Assembly: GCA_039800965.1 (NCBI GenBank) | Contig: JBDLPS010000164.1 | Location: 1 to 10,439 of the forward strand | DNA length: 10,439 nucleotides | Direction of reading: 5' to 3' | Source: ZC4RG30 sp039800965 | Lineage (GTDB): Bacteria; Pseudomonadota; Gammaproteobacteria; Steroidobacterales; Steroidobacteraceae | In this document: piece by piece, positions 1 to 6,118 of the stretch | How positions within the stretch are numbered: position 1 is the first letter of the stretch | Layout: the number at the start of each line of letters is the position of its first letter | Position numbers and translations under genes: made by a program | The notes under the pieces: generated by a model | Database searches by the model: none | What the model saw: only the letters and a program-made list of their open reading frames with translations | What the model was told of the DNA's origin: nothing

Positions 1-1
1 G

Positions 2-592
2 TTCGAGATGCTCAAGGTCCGCAATATCTGGCTTTGCGTGCTGACCTGCATAGTGATGGTGGCGTGGATGGTGCTCGGGTGGGCCTTCCTGCCGTTGTTC
101 TATACCGGCGTGCGTCACCTGCCCGACGGGGAAATGAGCCAGCTCATGAGCGTGCTGGGCGTCTCTGCAGCGGCATTCTCGTTCGTGGTGCCGCGACTCT
201 CTGATCGTTTCGGTCGTCGCCCGGTCATCGTTCTCTTCTGCCTCGTAGGCGCGTTGGTTCCGATGGCGGCGCTGTACTACCAGGGTTCGTCGCTGGTGCT
301 GGGCGCGCTGATCTTCCTGGGTTGGTCTGCCAGTGGTGCCATGCCGATCCTGATGGCCACCATCCCCGCCGAGACGCTGCCGCTGCGTTACCTCGCGTCC
401 GCGACGGGGCTGGTGGTTGGGCTTGGCGAGATCGTCGGCGGCGTGTCGGCACCGACACTCGCCGGGCGCGCGGCGGACCTCTACGGCCTGCAGGCGCCGC
501 TCTATATCCAGGCGGGTTGCGCGATCGTCGCGGCGCTCTTTGCACTGGGGCTCAAGGAAACGGCGCCCGTGCGGACAACCAAGGCGGCTTGA
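2..592 (+). CDS. MFS transporter, C-terminal half (5' end outside window)
   Basis: This is the 3' part of a major facilitator superfamily permease. The frame is open to the left edge, so 196 residues are visible and the start is missing. About six hydrophobic helices fit TM7-TM12 of a 12-helix carrier. The cytoplasmic loop motif RLSDRFGRRPV (fragment residues 65-75) is the second copy of the MFS motif A, expected between TM8 and TM9. The segments IPAETLP (121-127) and ATGLVVGLGEIVGG (134-147) resemble the anion:cation symporter (organic acid) branch, but the substrate cannot be read from this half. The protein ends in a short hydrophilic tail. The stop lies 7 bases before the alkaline phosphatase start, so the two genes are probably co-transcribed, which hints at uptake of an organic or phosphorylated compound (inference). 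MFS membership is secure; the subfamily is tentative. Confidence 0.9.
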   Translation, partial: FEMLKVRNIWLCVLTCIVMVAWMVLGWAFLPLFYTGVRHLPDGEMSQLMSVLGVSAAAFSFVVPRLSDRFGRRPVIVLFCLVGALVPMAALYYQGSSLVLGALIFLGWSASGAMPILMATIPAETLPLRYLASATGLVVGLGEIVGGVSAPTLAGRAADLYGLQAPLYIQAGCAIVAALFALGLKETAPVRTTKAA

Positions 593-599
593 CCGACGC

Positions 600-2129
600 A
601 TGTCCCACCGCGCCTCCATGACGATCCCCTTGCTGCTGGCGGCGGTTACCGTTGCCGCGGGTGCGGGTGCCACGCCACCGGCTTCGGACTATGAAGTTGG
701 TGCCGCCATGGTGGCGAAGAGGCTGGCGGAAGATCCGGCCAGTCGCGCGCAGCACGCCAGGAACGTCATCCTGTTCGTCGGCGATGGCATGGGCATCACC
801 ACGCTGACTGCCTCGCGCATCCTCGAAGGGCAGATGAAGGGCGGGCTCGGCGAGGAGAACAGGCTCTCCTTCGAGGAGTTCGGGCACACGGCGCTGGTCA
901 AGACCTTCACGGCGAACCAGCAGACAGCGGATTCCGCGCCGACGGCCACGGCGATGGTCACGGGCTGGAAGGCCAACGATGGTGCGCTGTCGGTCGATAC
1001 GCGCACGCCTGAGACGGAGTCCGACGCGACCACGGTGGCGGCTCACCGTCTTGAAACGATCCTCGAGCAGGCGCGTGCCAGGGGCCTCTCGACCGGCATC
1101 GTGACCACGACACGCATCACGCACGCGACCCCGGCGGCCAACTACGCGCATACGCCCTACCGTGACTGGGAAAGCGACGCGCAGTTGCCCCGTGGTGCCA
1201 CGCTTGCCGACATCGCTGCGCAGTTGGTCATCCAGCAGAAGACGGGTGGCGGCTTGACGGTCGTGCTCGGTGGCGGTCGGGAAAACCTGCTGCCGAACAC
1301 CCAGGCCGATCCGGAATACGTCACGAGGAAGGGGCGCCGTCGTGATGGCCGCAACCTGATCGATGAATGGGTGGCGGCGCAACCGGGCTCCCGATACGTG
1401 TGGAACAAGGCCCAGTTCGATGCCGTGGATCCGTCCACGGTCCGGCACCTGCTGGGACTCTTCGAGCCCTCGCACATGCGTTACGAGGTCGACCGCAAGG
1501 AAGACGGCGCCGGCGAGCCTTCGCTGGCAGACATGACCACGAAGGCCATCCAGGTGCTTTCCAGGAATCCGAAGGGCTATTACCTGATGGTGGAAGGCGG
1601 TCGCATCGACCATGCCCACCACGCCGGCAATGCCTACCGGGCCCTGACGGACACGATCGCGCTTTCGGACGCCGTTCGTGCCGCGACCCGTCTGACTGCC
1701 GCGAAGGACACCTTGATCCTCGTCACGGCGGACCATAGCCATGCGTTCACCATGGTCGGCTATCCGGCGCGGGGCAATCCGATCCTGGGCCTCGTCAAGG
1801 CGCCGGATGCCAAGGACTACACGCGTGACGTGAATGGCCGTCCGTATACGACCTTGAATTACGCCACCGGTCCGGGGTTCGGCGTGACCGACCACGGTGG
1901 CGATGAAGCCGCTGCACGTCCGGTGCAGCCAGGCCGGCGCGTGGACCTGTCCGACGTCGATACGCAGGACGAGGGATACCACCAGGAATCGCTCATCGGG
2001 CTGCCTGCCGAGACGCATGGTGGCGAGGACGTGGCGTTGTTCGCGCGCGGGCCGCGTGCGGGCCTTGCTCGCGGTTCCATCGAGCAGAACGAGATCTACC
2101 ACGTCCTGCGCAGCGCGCTCGGGTTCTAG
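600..2129 (+). CDS. Secreted alkaline phosphatase, animal-like type
   Basis: Alkaline phosphatase hydrolyses phosphomonoesters outside the cytoplasm using two zinc ions and one magnesium ion. From the ATG at 600 the protein has 509 residues. I prefer this start to the ATG at 618 because it supplies the charged n-region (His3, Arg4) of a signal peptide ending near residue 24; the Shine-Dalgarno is poor at both. Family residues are all present: D62 in LFVGDGMG, nucleophile S112 in ADSAPTATA, R188, E332/D337/H341 in VEGGRIDHAHHAG, D378/H379 in VTADHSHAF and H473 in ETHGGEDVALFARGP. His175 (RITHATPA) and His338 stand where E. coli PhoA has Asp153 and Lys328, as in animal enzymes, and FEP at 288-290 recalls their calcium site. 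There is no cysteine, so no PhoA-like disulfides. It follows the MFS gene by 7 bases. I see no Pho box in the available upstream sequence, which is itself coding. The symbol phoA is withheld because the protein is closer to the animal type. Confidence 0.95.
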   Translation: MSHRASMTIPLLLAAVTVAAGAGATPPASDYEVGAAMVAKRLAEDPASRAQHARNVILFVGDGMGITTLTASRILEGQMKGGLGEENRLSFEEFGHTALVKTFTANQQTADSAPTATAMVTGWKANDGALSVDTRTPETESDATTVAAHRLETILEQARARGLSTGIVTTTRITHATPAANYAHTPYRDWESDAQLPRGATLADIAAQLVIQQKTGGGLTVVLGGGRENLLPNTQADPEYVTRKGRRRDGRNLIDEWVAAQPGSRYVWNKAQFDAVDPSTVRHLLGLFEPSHMRYEVDRKEDGAGEPSLADMTTKAIQVLSRNPKGYYLMVEGGRIDHAHHAGNAYRALTDTIALSDAVRAATRLTAAKDTLILVTADHSHAFTMVGYPARGNPILGLVKAPDAKDYTRDVNGRPYTTLNYATGPGFGVTDHGGDEAAARPVQPGRRVDLSDVDTQDEGYHQESLIGLPAETHGGEDVALFARGPRAGLARGSIEQNEIYHVLRSALGF

Positions 2130-2143
2130 GCGCTCCCGCGGTC

Positions 2144-2152
2144 TGGTATACT
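2144..2152 (+). promoter_or_regulatory. Probable extended -10 promoter of rhlE
   Basis: TGGTATACT contains a TATACT hexamer (2147-2152) preceded by TGN, the extended -10 arrangement that relieves the need for a strong -35. The best-placed -35 (2124-2129, TTCTAG) is poor. It lies just after the alkaline phosphatase stop in a gap of 145 bases. Transcription would begin near 2159, giving a leader of about 115 nt before the helicase start. The assignment rests on consensus matching only. Confidence 0.5.
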
Positions 2153-2171
2153 TCGTCGCGCATATCGCAAC

Positions 2172-2190
2172 GCCGCGCAGTCAGCGCGGC
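2172..2190 (+). promoter_or_regulatory. Leader hairpin 1 upstream of rhlE
   Basis: GCCGCGC (2172-2178) and GCGCGGC (2184-2190) form a perfect 7-bp GC stem around the loop AGTCA. No T-run follows, so a simple intrinsic terminator for the phosphatase gene is unlikely. Its place just downstream of the predicted rhlE transcription start makes it the first structural element of the helicase leader. Confidence 0.5.
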
Positions 2191-2204
2191 CCGCACATCC
2201 ATAA

Positions 2205-2268
2205 GCCTGCCACTGACTGTGTCCCTTGAGGCTGAAAGCCCGAGGGTCCCGCAGGCCTCAATACAAGG
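2205..2268 (+). promoter_or_regulatory. Structured, possibly switching 5' leader of rhlE
   Basis: GCCTGC (2205-2210) pairs with GCAGGC (2251-2256) and encloses a hairpin of ten pairs with one bulged A: 2223-2228 with 2241-2246, then 2230-2233 with 2237-2240, closed by a GAA loop. The same 5' strand can pair elsewhere. TTGAGGC (2226-2232) is fully complementary to GCCTCAA (2255-2261), and CCTTG (2224-2228) is complementary to CAAGG (2264-2268), which contains the rhlE Shine-Dalgarno. These pairings exclude one another. The layout suggests control of helicase translation by RNA folding, for instance by temperature or by the helicase itself. The complementarity is seen; the regulatory role is inferred. 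Confidence 0.45.
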
Positions 2269-2274
2269 TACTTC

Positions 2275-3567
2275 ATGAATTTTTCCGATCTCGGGCTGAA
2301 GCCCGAGCTGGTGGCTGCCGTCACCGAAAAGGGTTATTCCACGCCCACGCCCATCCAGCAGGCGGCCATCCCCGTGGTCCTCGCGGGCCGCGACGTCCTC
2401 GCCGGTGCGCAGACCGGCACGGGCAAGACGGCGGGGTTCGTCCTGCCTCTGCTCCAGTTGCTGGGTGCGCGCGAGGGCCGGGAGCCGCGCGCGTTGATCC
2501 TGACGCCCACGCGCGAACTCGCTGCCCAGGTGGCCGAGAACGCGAAGTTCTACGGGAAGAACACCAGCCTGCGTACGCAGGTCATCTTCGGTGGCGTGTC
2601 GGAGCGACCCCAGATCGACAAGCTGCGTGACGGCTGCGACATCCTCGTCGCGACGCCGGGCCGACTGATCGACCTCGTGGAGCAGGGGGCCACCTCGTTG
2701 CGCCACGTGCAGGTCTTCGTCCTGGACGAAGCCGACCGCATGCTCGACATGGGCTTCATCCACGCCATCAAGCGTGTGCGGGCGCTGTTGCCCCTGCAGC
2801 GCCAGAACCTCATGTTTTCGGCGACCTACTCCGATGACATCCGCGACCTCGCGTCGAAGCTGCTCAAGAACCCCCAGGGCATAGATGTCGCGCCGCCCAA
2901 CAAGACTGCCGACAAGGTGGAGCAATCGGCGTACCGCCTGCCCAAGGAACACAAGCGTCATCTGCTTGCGCACCTGATCAACGAGGGCAACTGGCATCAG
3001 GTGCTGGTGTTCACGCGCACCAAGCACGGTGCCAACCGGCTTGCCGAGCAGCTTTCCCGTGCCGGCATTCCCAGCCTCGCGATCCATGGCAACAAGAGCC
3101 AGAACGCGCGCGTGAAGGCGCTCGAGGATTTCAAGGCGAACCGCATCGTCGCTTTGGTCGCGACGGAAGTCGCAGCCCGTGGCCTCGACATCAAGGAGCT
3201 CCCGCACGTCGTGAACTACGAGTTGCCGAACGTGCCGGAGGACTACGTGCACCGCATCGGTCGCACGGCGCGTGCTGGTTCCACGGGCCAGGCCGTGTCG
3301 CTCGTCTCGCCGGACGAGGCCTCCTACCTCAAGGACATCGTGAAGCTGCTCGGCAAGGACATCCCGACGCTGCCGCTGCCGGTCTTCGAGATCAAGGAGC
3401 CGGCGAATCCCCCTCGGGAACTCGCACCGCAGGGTGATCGGGGCCCGCGGGGCGGCGGTCCCGGGGCGCGCGGCCAACGACCGGCCGGCCAGCGGCCGGG
3501 TGGCCAGGGCACGGGTGGTCAGGGCGGTACGCGCAGCTTCAAGCCGCGGCGCAGCTGGGGGCGCTAG
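2275..3567 (+). CDS. rhlE: DEAD-box ATP-dependent RNA helicase, RhlE type
   Basis: This cytoplasmic ATP-dependent RNA helicase unwinds short duplexes in RNA turnover and ribosome assembly. The 430-residue protein has the family motifs in order: Q motif (FSDLGL at 3-8 and TPTPIQ at 23-28), motif I AQTGTGKT (45-52), Ia PTREL (78-82), Ib TPGR (127-130), II DEAD (151-154), III SAT (182-184), IV VLVFTRTK (243-250), V ARGLDI (301-306) and VI HRIGRTAR (326-333). The stretches VFTRTKHGANRLAEQL and NYELPNVPEDYVHRIGR closely match E. coli RhlE from memory. After about residue 375 comes a flexible tail rich in Gly, Arg and Gln ending in SWGR, likely extra RNA contact. The ATG at 2275 is set by AAGG at 2265-2268 and by the Q motif starting at residue 3. 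It is expressed alone from its own promoter through a structured leader. Confidence 0.95.
   Translation: MNFSDLGLKPELVAAVTEKGYSTPTPIQQAAIPVVLAGRDVLAGAQTGTGKTAGFVLPLLQLLGAREGREPRALILTPTRELAAQVAENAKFYGKNTSLRTQVIFGGVSERPQIDKLRDGCDILVATPGRLIDLVEQGATSLRHVQVFVLDEADRMLDMGFIHAIKRVRALLPLQRQNLMFSATYSDDIRDLASKLLKNPQGIDVAPPNKTADKVEQSAYRLPKEHKRHLLAHLINEGNWHQVLVFTRTKHGANRLAEQLSRAGIPSLAIHGNKSQNARVKALEDFKANRIVALVATEVAARGLDIKELPHVVNYELPNVPEDYVHRIGRTARAGSTGQAVSLVSPDEASYLKDIVKLLGKDIPTLPLPVFEIKEPANPPRELAPQGDRGPRGGGPGARGQRPAGQRPGGQGTGGQGGTRSFKPRRSWGR
3457..3532 (+). repeat. Degenerate GQ/GG repeat tract in the RhlE tail
   Basis: The 3' end of rhlE holds imperfect GGNCAG-type repeats encoding GQRPAGQRPGGQGTGGQGG (residues 400-418). 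Such low-complexity RGG/GQ tails are common in DEAD-box helicases and vary in length through repeat slippage. It stays in frame and is not a separate element. Confidence 0.55.
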
Positions 3568-3605
3568 AGCGGGCTGGCGTCCGCTCGCCGGGGATCGCTT
3601 GCTGG

Positions 3606-3636
3606 TTGACGGTGGCGCGTGCGCCATGCGTATCAT
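3606..3636 (+). promoter_or_regulatory. Candidate promoter of the 131-residue gene, with palindrome in the spacer
   Basis: TTGACG (3606-3611) and TATCAT (3631-3636) match the sigma-70 -35 and -10 boxes at five of six positions each, but the 19-base spacer is long. Inside the spacer lies a perfect inverted repeat, TGGCGC-GT-GCGCCA (3613-3626), which could be an operator. Transcription would begin near 3643, leaving a leader of about 37 nt before the ATG at 3680. In a GC-rich genome such a short GC palindrome can also arise by chance. Confidence 0.4.
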
Positions 3637-3679
3637 CCGTCCAGCAAGGAAGCGACGCGACAGATGTCGCAGGAAGCCC

Positions 3680-4075
3680 ATGGAAGCGAGCGAGCCCATC
3701 GACCTGCCCCGTCCGCTGGAAAGCTATTTCGCCTTCGCCGAGTTGCCGGCCAACCGCCAGGGACGCCGCTTCACGATCACCTTCCCGTATTTCGAGGGCG
3801 AGCGGCTCGACCGGCTCCAGTGGTGGTGGCAGGTGAGCGCCGCCCAGGAGCGCGTCGAGGGGGAGCAGGGGCTGGTCTTCCGCCGCCGCGAGGCGGTGGA
3901 GCGCTTTCGCCAGCACATCGGTCGCTGGCTGGTCTCGAGCCGTAAACGCCTCTTTGACGGCAACCCTTTCCCGAGGCTCGAGGTCGCGGAGGTTCCCGGC
4001 TCTCCGGCCACCGACGAATCGATGGCGCTCCAGGAAACGGTGGCGCAGATCCTCGGGTGGGTCTCGAACGGCTGA
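3680..4075 (+). CDS. Conserved-looking hypothetical protein, 131 residues
   Basis: I do not recognise this family. The ATG at 3680 is chosen because AGGA (3671-3674) sits five bases upstream. The in-frame ATG at 3626 falls in the promoter palindrome and would add an unlikely Arg/Lys-rich leader, and the ATG at 3664 is in another frame. Third codon positions are strongly G/C as in neighbouring genes, so it is very likely real. The protein is soluble, without a signal peptide or membrane segment. It is rich in aromatic residues: SYFAFAEL (15-22), FTITFPYF (31-38), LQWWWQV (46-52) and IGRWL (80-84). A charged, probably helical middle (53-90) has many Glu and Arg residues. It stands alone between rhlE and the efflux operon, and nothing in the context gives a function. 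Confidence 0.8.
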   Translation: MEASEPIDLPRPLESYFAFAELPANRQGRRFTITFPYFEGERLDRLQWWWQVSAAQERVEGEQGLVFRRREAVERFRQHIGRWLVSSRKRLFDGNPFPRLEVAEVPGSPATDESMALQETVAQILGWVSNG

Positions 4076-4106
4076 GGGTTGTCGGCCGGGGATCTTTCCT
4101 TGCCGT

Positions 4107-4126
4107 ATATTTCAGCGATAAAATAT
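4107..4126 (+). promoter_or_regulatory. Probable operator and -10 of the marR-emrAB operon
   Basis: ATATTT (4107-4112) and AAATAT (4121-4126) are perfect inverted arms of a 20-base AT-rich palindrome centred at 4116/4117. It is conspicuous in this GC-rich DNA. TAAAAT (4119-4124), a five-of-six -10 match, lies in the right half. No good -35 sits at standard spacing: TTGCCG (4100-4105) is only 13 bases upstream. MarR-family dimers bind palindromes of about this length over their own promoters, so autorepression of the operon is the likely reading (inference). Confidence 0.55.
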
Positions 4127-4157
4127 CCCGGACTGTAACAACGGATCCGGATGCACC

Positions 4158-4685
4158 GTGTCGCTGCCACCCATCGAAGCCCTAGAGGCCGGCGCCCGCC
4201 GTATCGCGGCCCGCATACCGGAAGTACCCCTCGACCAGACGCTCGCCGTCCGCCTGATGATCCTGCTGGGTCGCGAGATGTCGGCCCGCCTCGATCAGTG
4301 GCTGCGTCCGGCTGGCCTGACCGAAGTGGAGTTGCGTGCGCTCGTCACGGTCTTTTCCCAGGGCGATGCAGGGTCTTTCCCCGGGGAGTTGTGCGAGGCG
4401 CTCGGACAGAGCCCGGCCAACATCACCCGCGTGACCGACGCGCTTGTCGCCCGTGCGCTGATCACCCGGGTGCCGAGCGACGAGGACCGGCGCCGCATGG
4501 AATTGCGTGTGACGCAGTCGGGTGCCGAACTGGTGCGCGACGTGTTGCCGCGGCTTGGCGGCTTCTCGCGCGAGTTGCTGGCGGATTTCGACGCAGCGGA
4601 ACTGGAACAGTTGCTGGGTGGTCTGCGCCGCCTTGTCACGGCGCTGGAAGGCGTGGCGCAGCACACACCGACGGAGCAGGGATGA
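4158..4685 (+). CDS. MarR-family transcriptional regulator of the efflux operon
   Basis: MarR proteins are dimeric winged-helix regulators that usually repress a neighbouring efflux operon and let go of DNA when they bind a drug or phenolic ligand. This 175-residue protein has the family layout: N-terminal dimerisation helices (about 25-65), a helix-turn-helix with recognition helix SPANITRVTDALVARALITR (85-104), the wing with the hallmark DEDRRRMELRVTQSG (108-122), and C-terminal helices that complete the dimer interface. The start is GTG at 4158, the first in-frame start after the promoter; the ATG at 4151 is in another frame. Its stop overlaps the next gene by 4 bases (ATGA at 4682-4685), so it is the first gene of a four-gene operon. 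It is probably autoregulated through the palindrome at 4107-4126. The ligand is unknown. Confidence 0.92.
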   Translation: MSLPPIEALEAGARRIAARIPEVPLDQTLAVRLMILLGREMSARLDQWLRPAGLTEVELRALVTVFSQGDAGSFPGELCEALGQSPANITRVTDALVARALITRVPSDEDRRRMELRVTQSGAELVRDVLPRLGGFSRELLADFDAAELEQLLGGLRRLVTALEGVAQHTPTEQG

Positions 4686-6118
4686 TGGCCAGACGATCGA
4701 AGTGGCGCGTGGGCGGTGTGGCCGCGCTGGTGCTGTCCCTCCTGGCCGGTTGCGCGGCACCGCCGGTGCGCGAGCTTGCCCTGCGCAGCGAGGCTCCGGT
4801 CGGGCGGAGCGGGGCGACTGTTGCAAACGGCGAGTGGCCGGATGCGCACTGGTGGCGTGGATATGGTGATGCGACGCTCGATGCCCTCATCGTCAGGGCT
4901 TTCGAGAGCGCGCCGGGCATTGCCGCGGCCGAGGCCCGCCTGGCGGCTGCACGGCAGTCCGTCATGGCCGCCGGCGCCGCCGCCGGCGCCCAGGTGCAGG
5001 CCAGCGCGGACCTCTCGCGGCAGCGGCTCAGTGACAACGGGCTGATCTCGCCCGAGTTCCTCGGGTTCAACTGGTACAACCAGGCCGACCTGGGCCTGGA
5101 TATCCGCTACAGCCTCGACTGGTGGGGCCGCCAGAAGGCCGCCATCGAGGCGAGTGTCGACGAGGCGCGTGCTGCCGAGGCCGACAAGGCGGCAGCCCGG
5201 CTGGTCCTCGCGTCCGCGGTCGCCGAGGCCTACTTCGGCTGGCAGGCCGACCAGCAGAAGCTGGTGTTGTCCCGCCAGCGACTGGCGGCATTCGAGCTGC
5301 TGACGAAGATCATGGGCCGTCGCGTCGAGGCCCAGCTCGACAACGCCGACACCTTGCGTATGGCGAACTACGGCCTGGCCGCGGCGCGCGAACAGCTCTC
5401 CGGCGTCGAGGGTTCGGCCCGACTGCGGGTGATCGTGCTGGCAGCGCTGGTGGGCGTGCCGGAGGATGTCCTGCCGCGGCTCGAGGCCCGGCCGTTGCCC
5501 GGTGTGGCGCGCCAGGCTGCATTGCCGGCCAATCTCTCGATGGACCTGCTGGGCCGACGACCTGACGTCGTGGCGAGCCGCTGGCGGGTCGAGGCGGCGC
5601 GACAGGGTGTTGCAGAGGCCAGGGCCGCCTATTACCCCGACATCAGCCTGCGTGCGCTCGCGGGCCTCTCCAGCGTCGAACTGGGCAGTCTCCTGCAGGC
5701 CGGCAGCGCGGACCCGGCAGTTGGTCTTGCGGTGCACCTGCCCTTGTTCGACGGCGGTTTGCGGGATGCGCGGCATGGCCTTCGCAACGCGCGGCTCGAT
5801 GCCGCCATCGCTGCCTATGACGATGCGGTGGTCGGCGCGGTACGCGAGGTGGCCGCCGCGGTGTCGACCGCCCGGACGCTCGCCGTGCAGCGCGAACAGC
5901 GTGGTGCCCAGCTCGATGCGAACCATGAACTGCTGGCGAGCGCTGAATCCCGCGTGAAGGCGGGTACCAGCGACATCCGTCCCCAGCTGGTGGCCGCCCT
6001 CCAGGTCAATACGACGCAGGAGAGCCTCGTGCAGACCGATCTTGCCGCCCTGCTTGCCGACATCGGGCTCCGCCGCGCGTTGGGCGGAGGCTATACCGCT
6101 ACGGAAAAATCACCATGA
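4682..6118 (+). CDS. NodT-family outer-membrane efflux lipoprotein (TolC-like channel)
   Basis: This is the outer-membrane exit duct of a tripartite efflux pump, belonging to the OEP/NodT family related to OprM and TolC. The 478-residue product begins with a lipoprotein signal peptide: MMARRSKWR, a hydrophobic stretch, then the lipobox LAGC with Cys24 as the lipidation site. Two OEP repeats follow. The second carries the NodT signature LLGRRPDVVASRWRVEAA (289-306), AYYPDISL (316-323) and PLFDGG (354-359). Long Ala-rich helices between the repeats fit the periplasmic coiled-coil barrel. The start is ATG 4682 or ATG 4685, both served by GGAG at 4673-4676. The frame is open upstream across marR, but that part is marR read out of frame. 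It overlaps marR by 4 bases and emrA by 4 bases (ATGA, 6115-6118), which implies translational coupling and a dedicated partnership with the pump. Confidence 0.93.
   Translation: MMARRSKWRVGGVAALVLSLLAGCAAPPVRELALRSEAPVGRSGATVANGEWPDAHWWRGYGDATLDALIVRAFESAPGIAAAEARLAAARQSVMAAGAAAGAQVQASADLSRQRLSDNGLISPEFLGFNWYNQADLGLDIRYSLDWWGRQKAAIEASVDEARAAEADKAAARLVLASAVAEAYFGWQADQQKLVLSRQRLAAFELLTKIMGRRVEAQLDNADTLRMANYGLAAAREQLSGVEGSARLRVIVLAALVGVPEDVLPRLEARPLPGVARQAALPANLSMDLLGRRPDVVASRWRVEAARQGVAEARAAYYPDISLRALAGLSSVELGSLLQAGSADPAVGLAVHLPLFDGGLRDARHGLRNARLDAAIAAYDDAVVGAVREVAAAVSTARTLAVQREQRGAQLDANHELLASAESRVKAGTSDIRPQLVAALQVNTTQESLVQTDLAALLADIGLRRALGGGYTATEKSP
4967..4990 (+). repeat. Perfect 12-bp tandem duplication in the outer-membrane factor gene
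   Basis: GCCGCCGGCGCC occurs twice in direct tandem (4967-4978 and 4979-4990). Being a multiple of three, it keeps the frame and encodes AAGA twice (residues 96-103), at the end of the first predicted periplasmic helix. It may be a slippage duplication that varies among strains. Confidence 0.7.

Noticed and set aside
417..599. Upstream extension of the alkaline phosphatase frame to 417
   Set aside because: It overlaps the MFS gene out of frame, is Arg/Ser-rich, and would hide the signal peptide that begins at 600.
552..2102. Long open frame (about 516 codons) antisense to the alkaline phosphatase gene
   Set aside because: GC-rich coding DNA commonly leaves antisense frames open. The product is Arg/Gly-rich without recognisable motifs, while the sense strand carries a complete enzyme.
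3567..3586. Possible terminator hairpin after rhlE (GAGCGG / CCGCTC with an 8-base loop)
   Set aside because: Only 6 bp, large loop, no T-run, and overlapping alternative pairings. Not distinguishable from chance in this base composition.
1993..3699. Minus-strand open frame of about 568 codons across rhlE
   Set aside because: It spans two genes and two promoter regions on the other strand, has no motif, and is explained by codon bias of the sense gene.
3664..3945. Alternative ATG at 3664 for the small gene after rhlE
   Set aside because: It opens a different frame giving an Arg/Pro/Gly-rich product. The frame from 3680 has the better ribosome binding site and coding composition.
4076..4157. 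Second -10-like TATATT (4106-4111) and -35-like TTGCCG (4100-4105) upstream of marR
   Set aside because: Neither pairs with a partner box at usual spacing. The TAAAAT at 4119-4124 is the better -10, although it too lacks a good -35.
4151..4681. Possible N-terminal extension or fusion domain of the outer-membrane lipoprotein, since its frame is open back to the ATG at 4151
   Set aside because: The extra 177 codons are marR read out of frame, Arg/Pro-rich and without motifs. The lipoprotein signal peptide begins right at 4682.
4295..5926. Minus-strand open frame of about 543 codons across marR and the lipoprotein gene
   Set aside because: It is a shadow of two well-supported sense genes; the composition is typical of antisense GC-rich frames.
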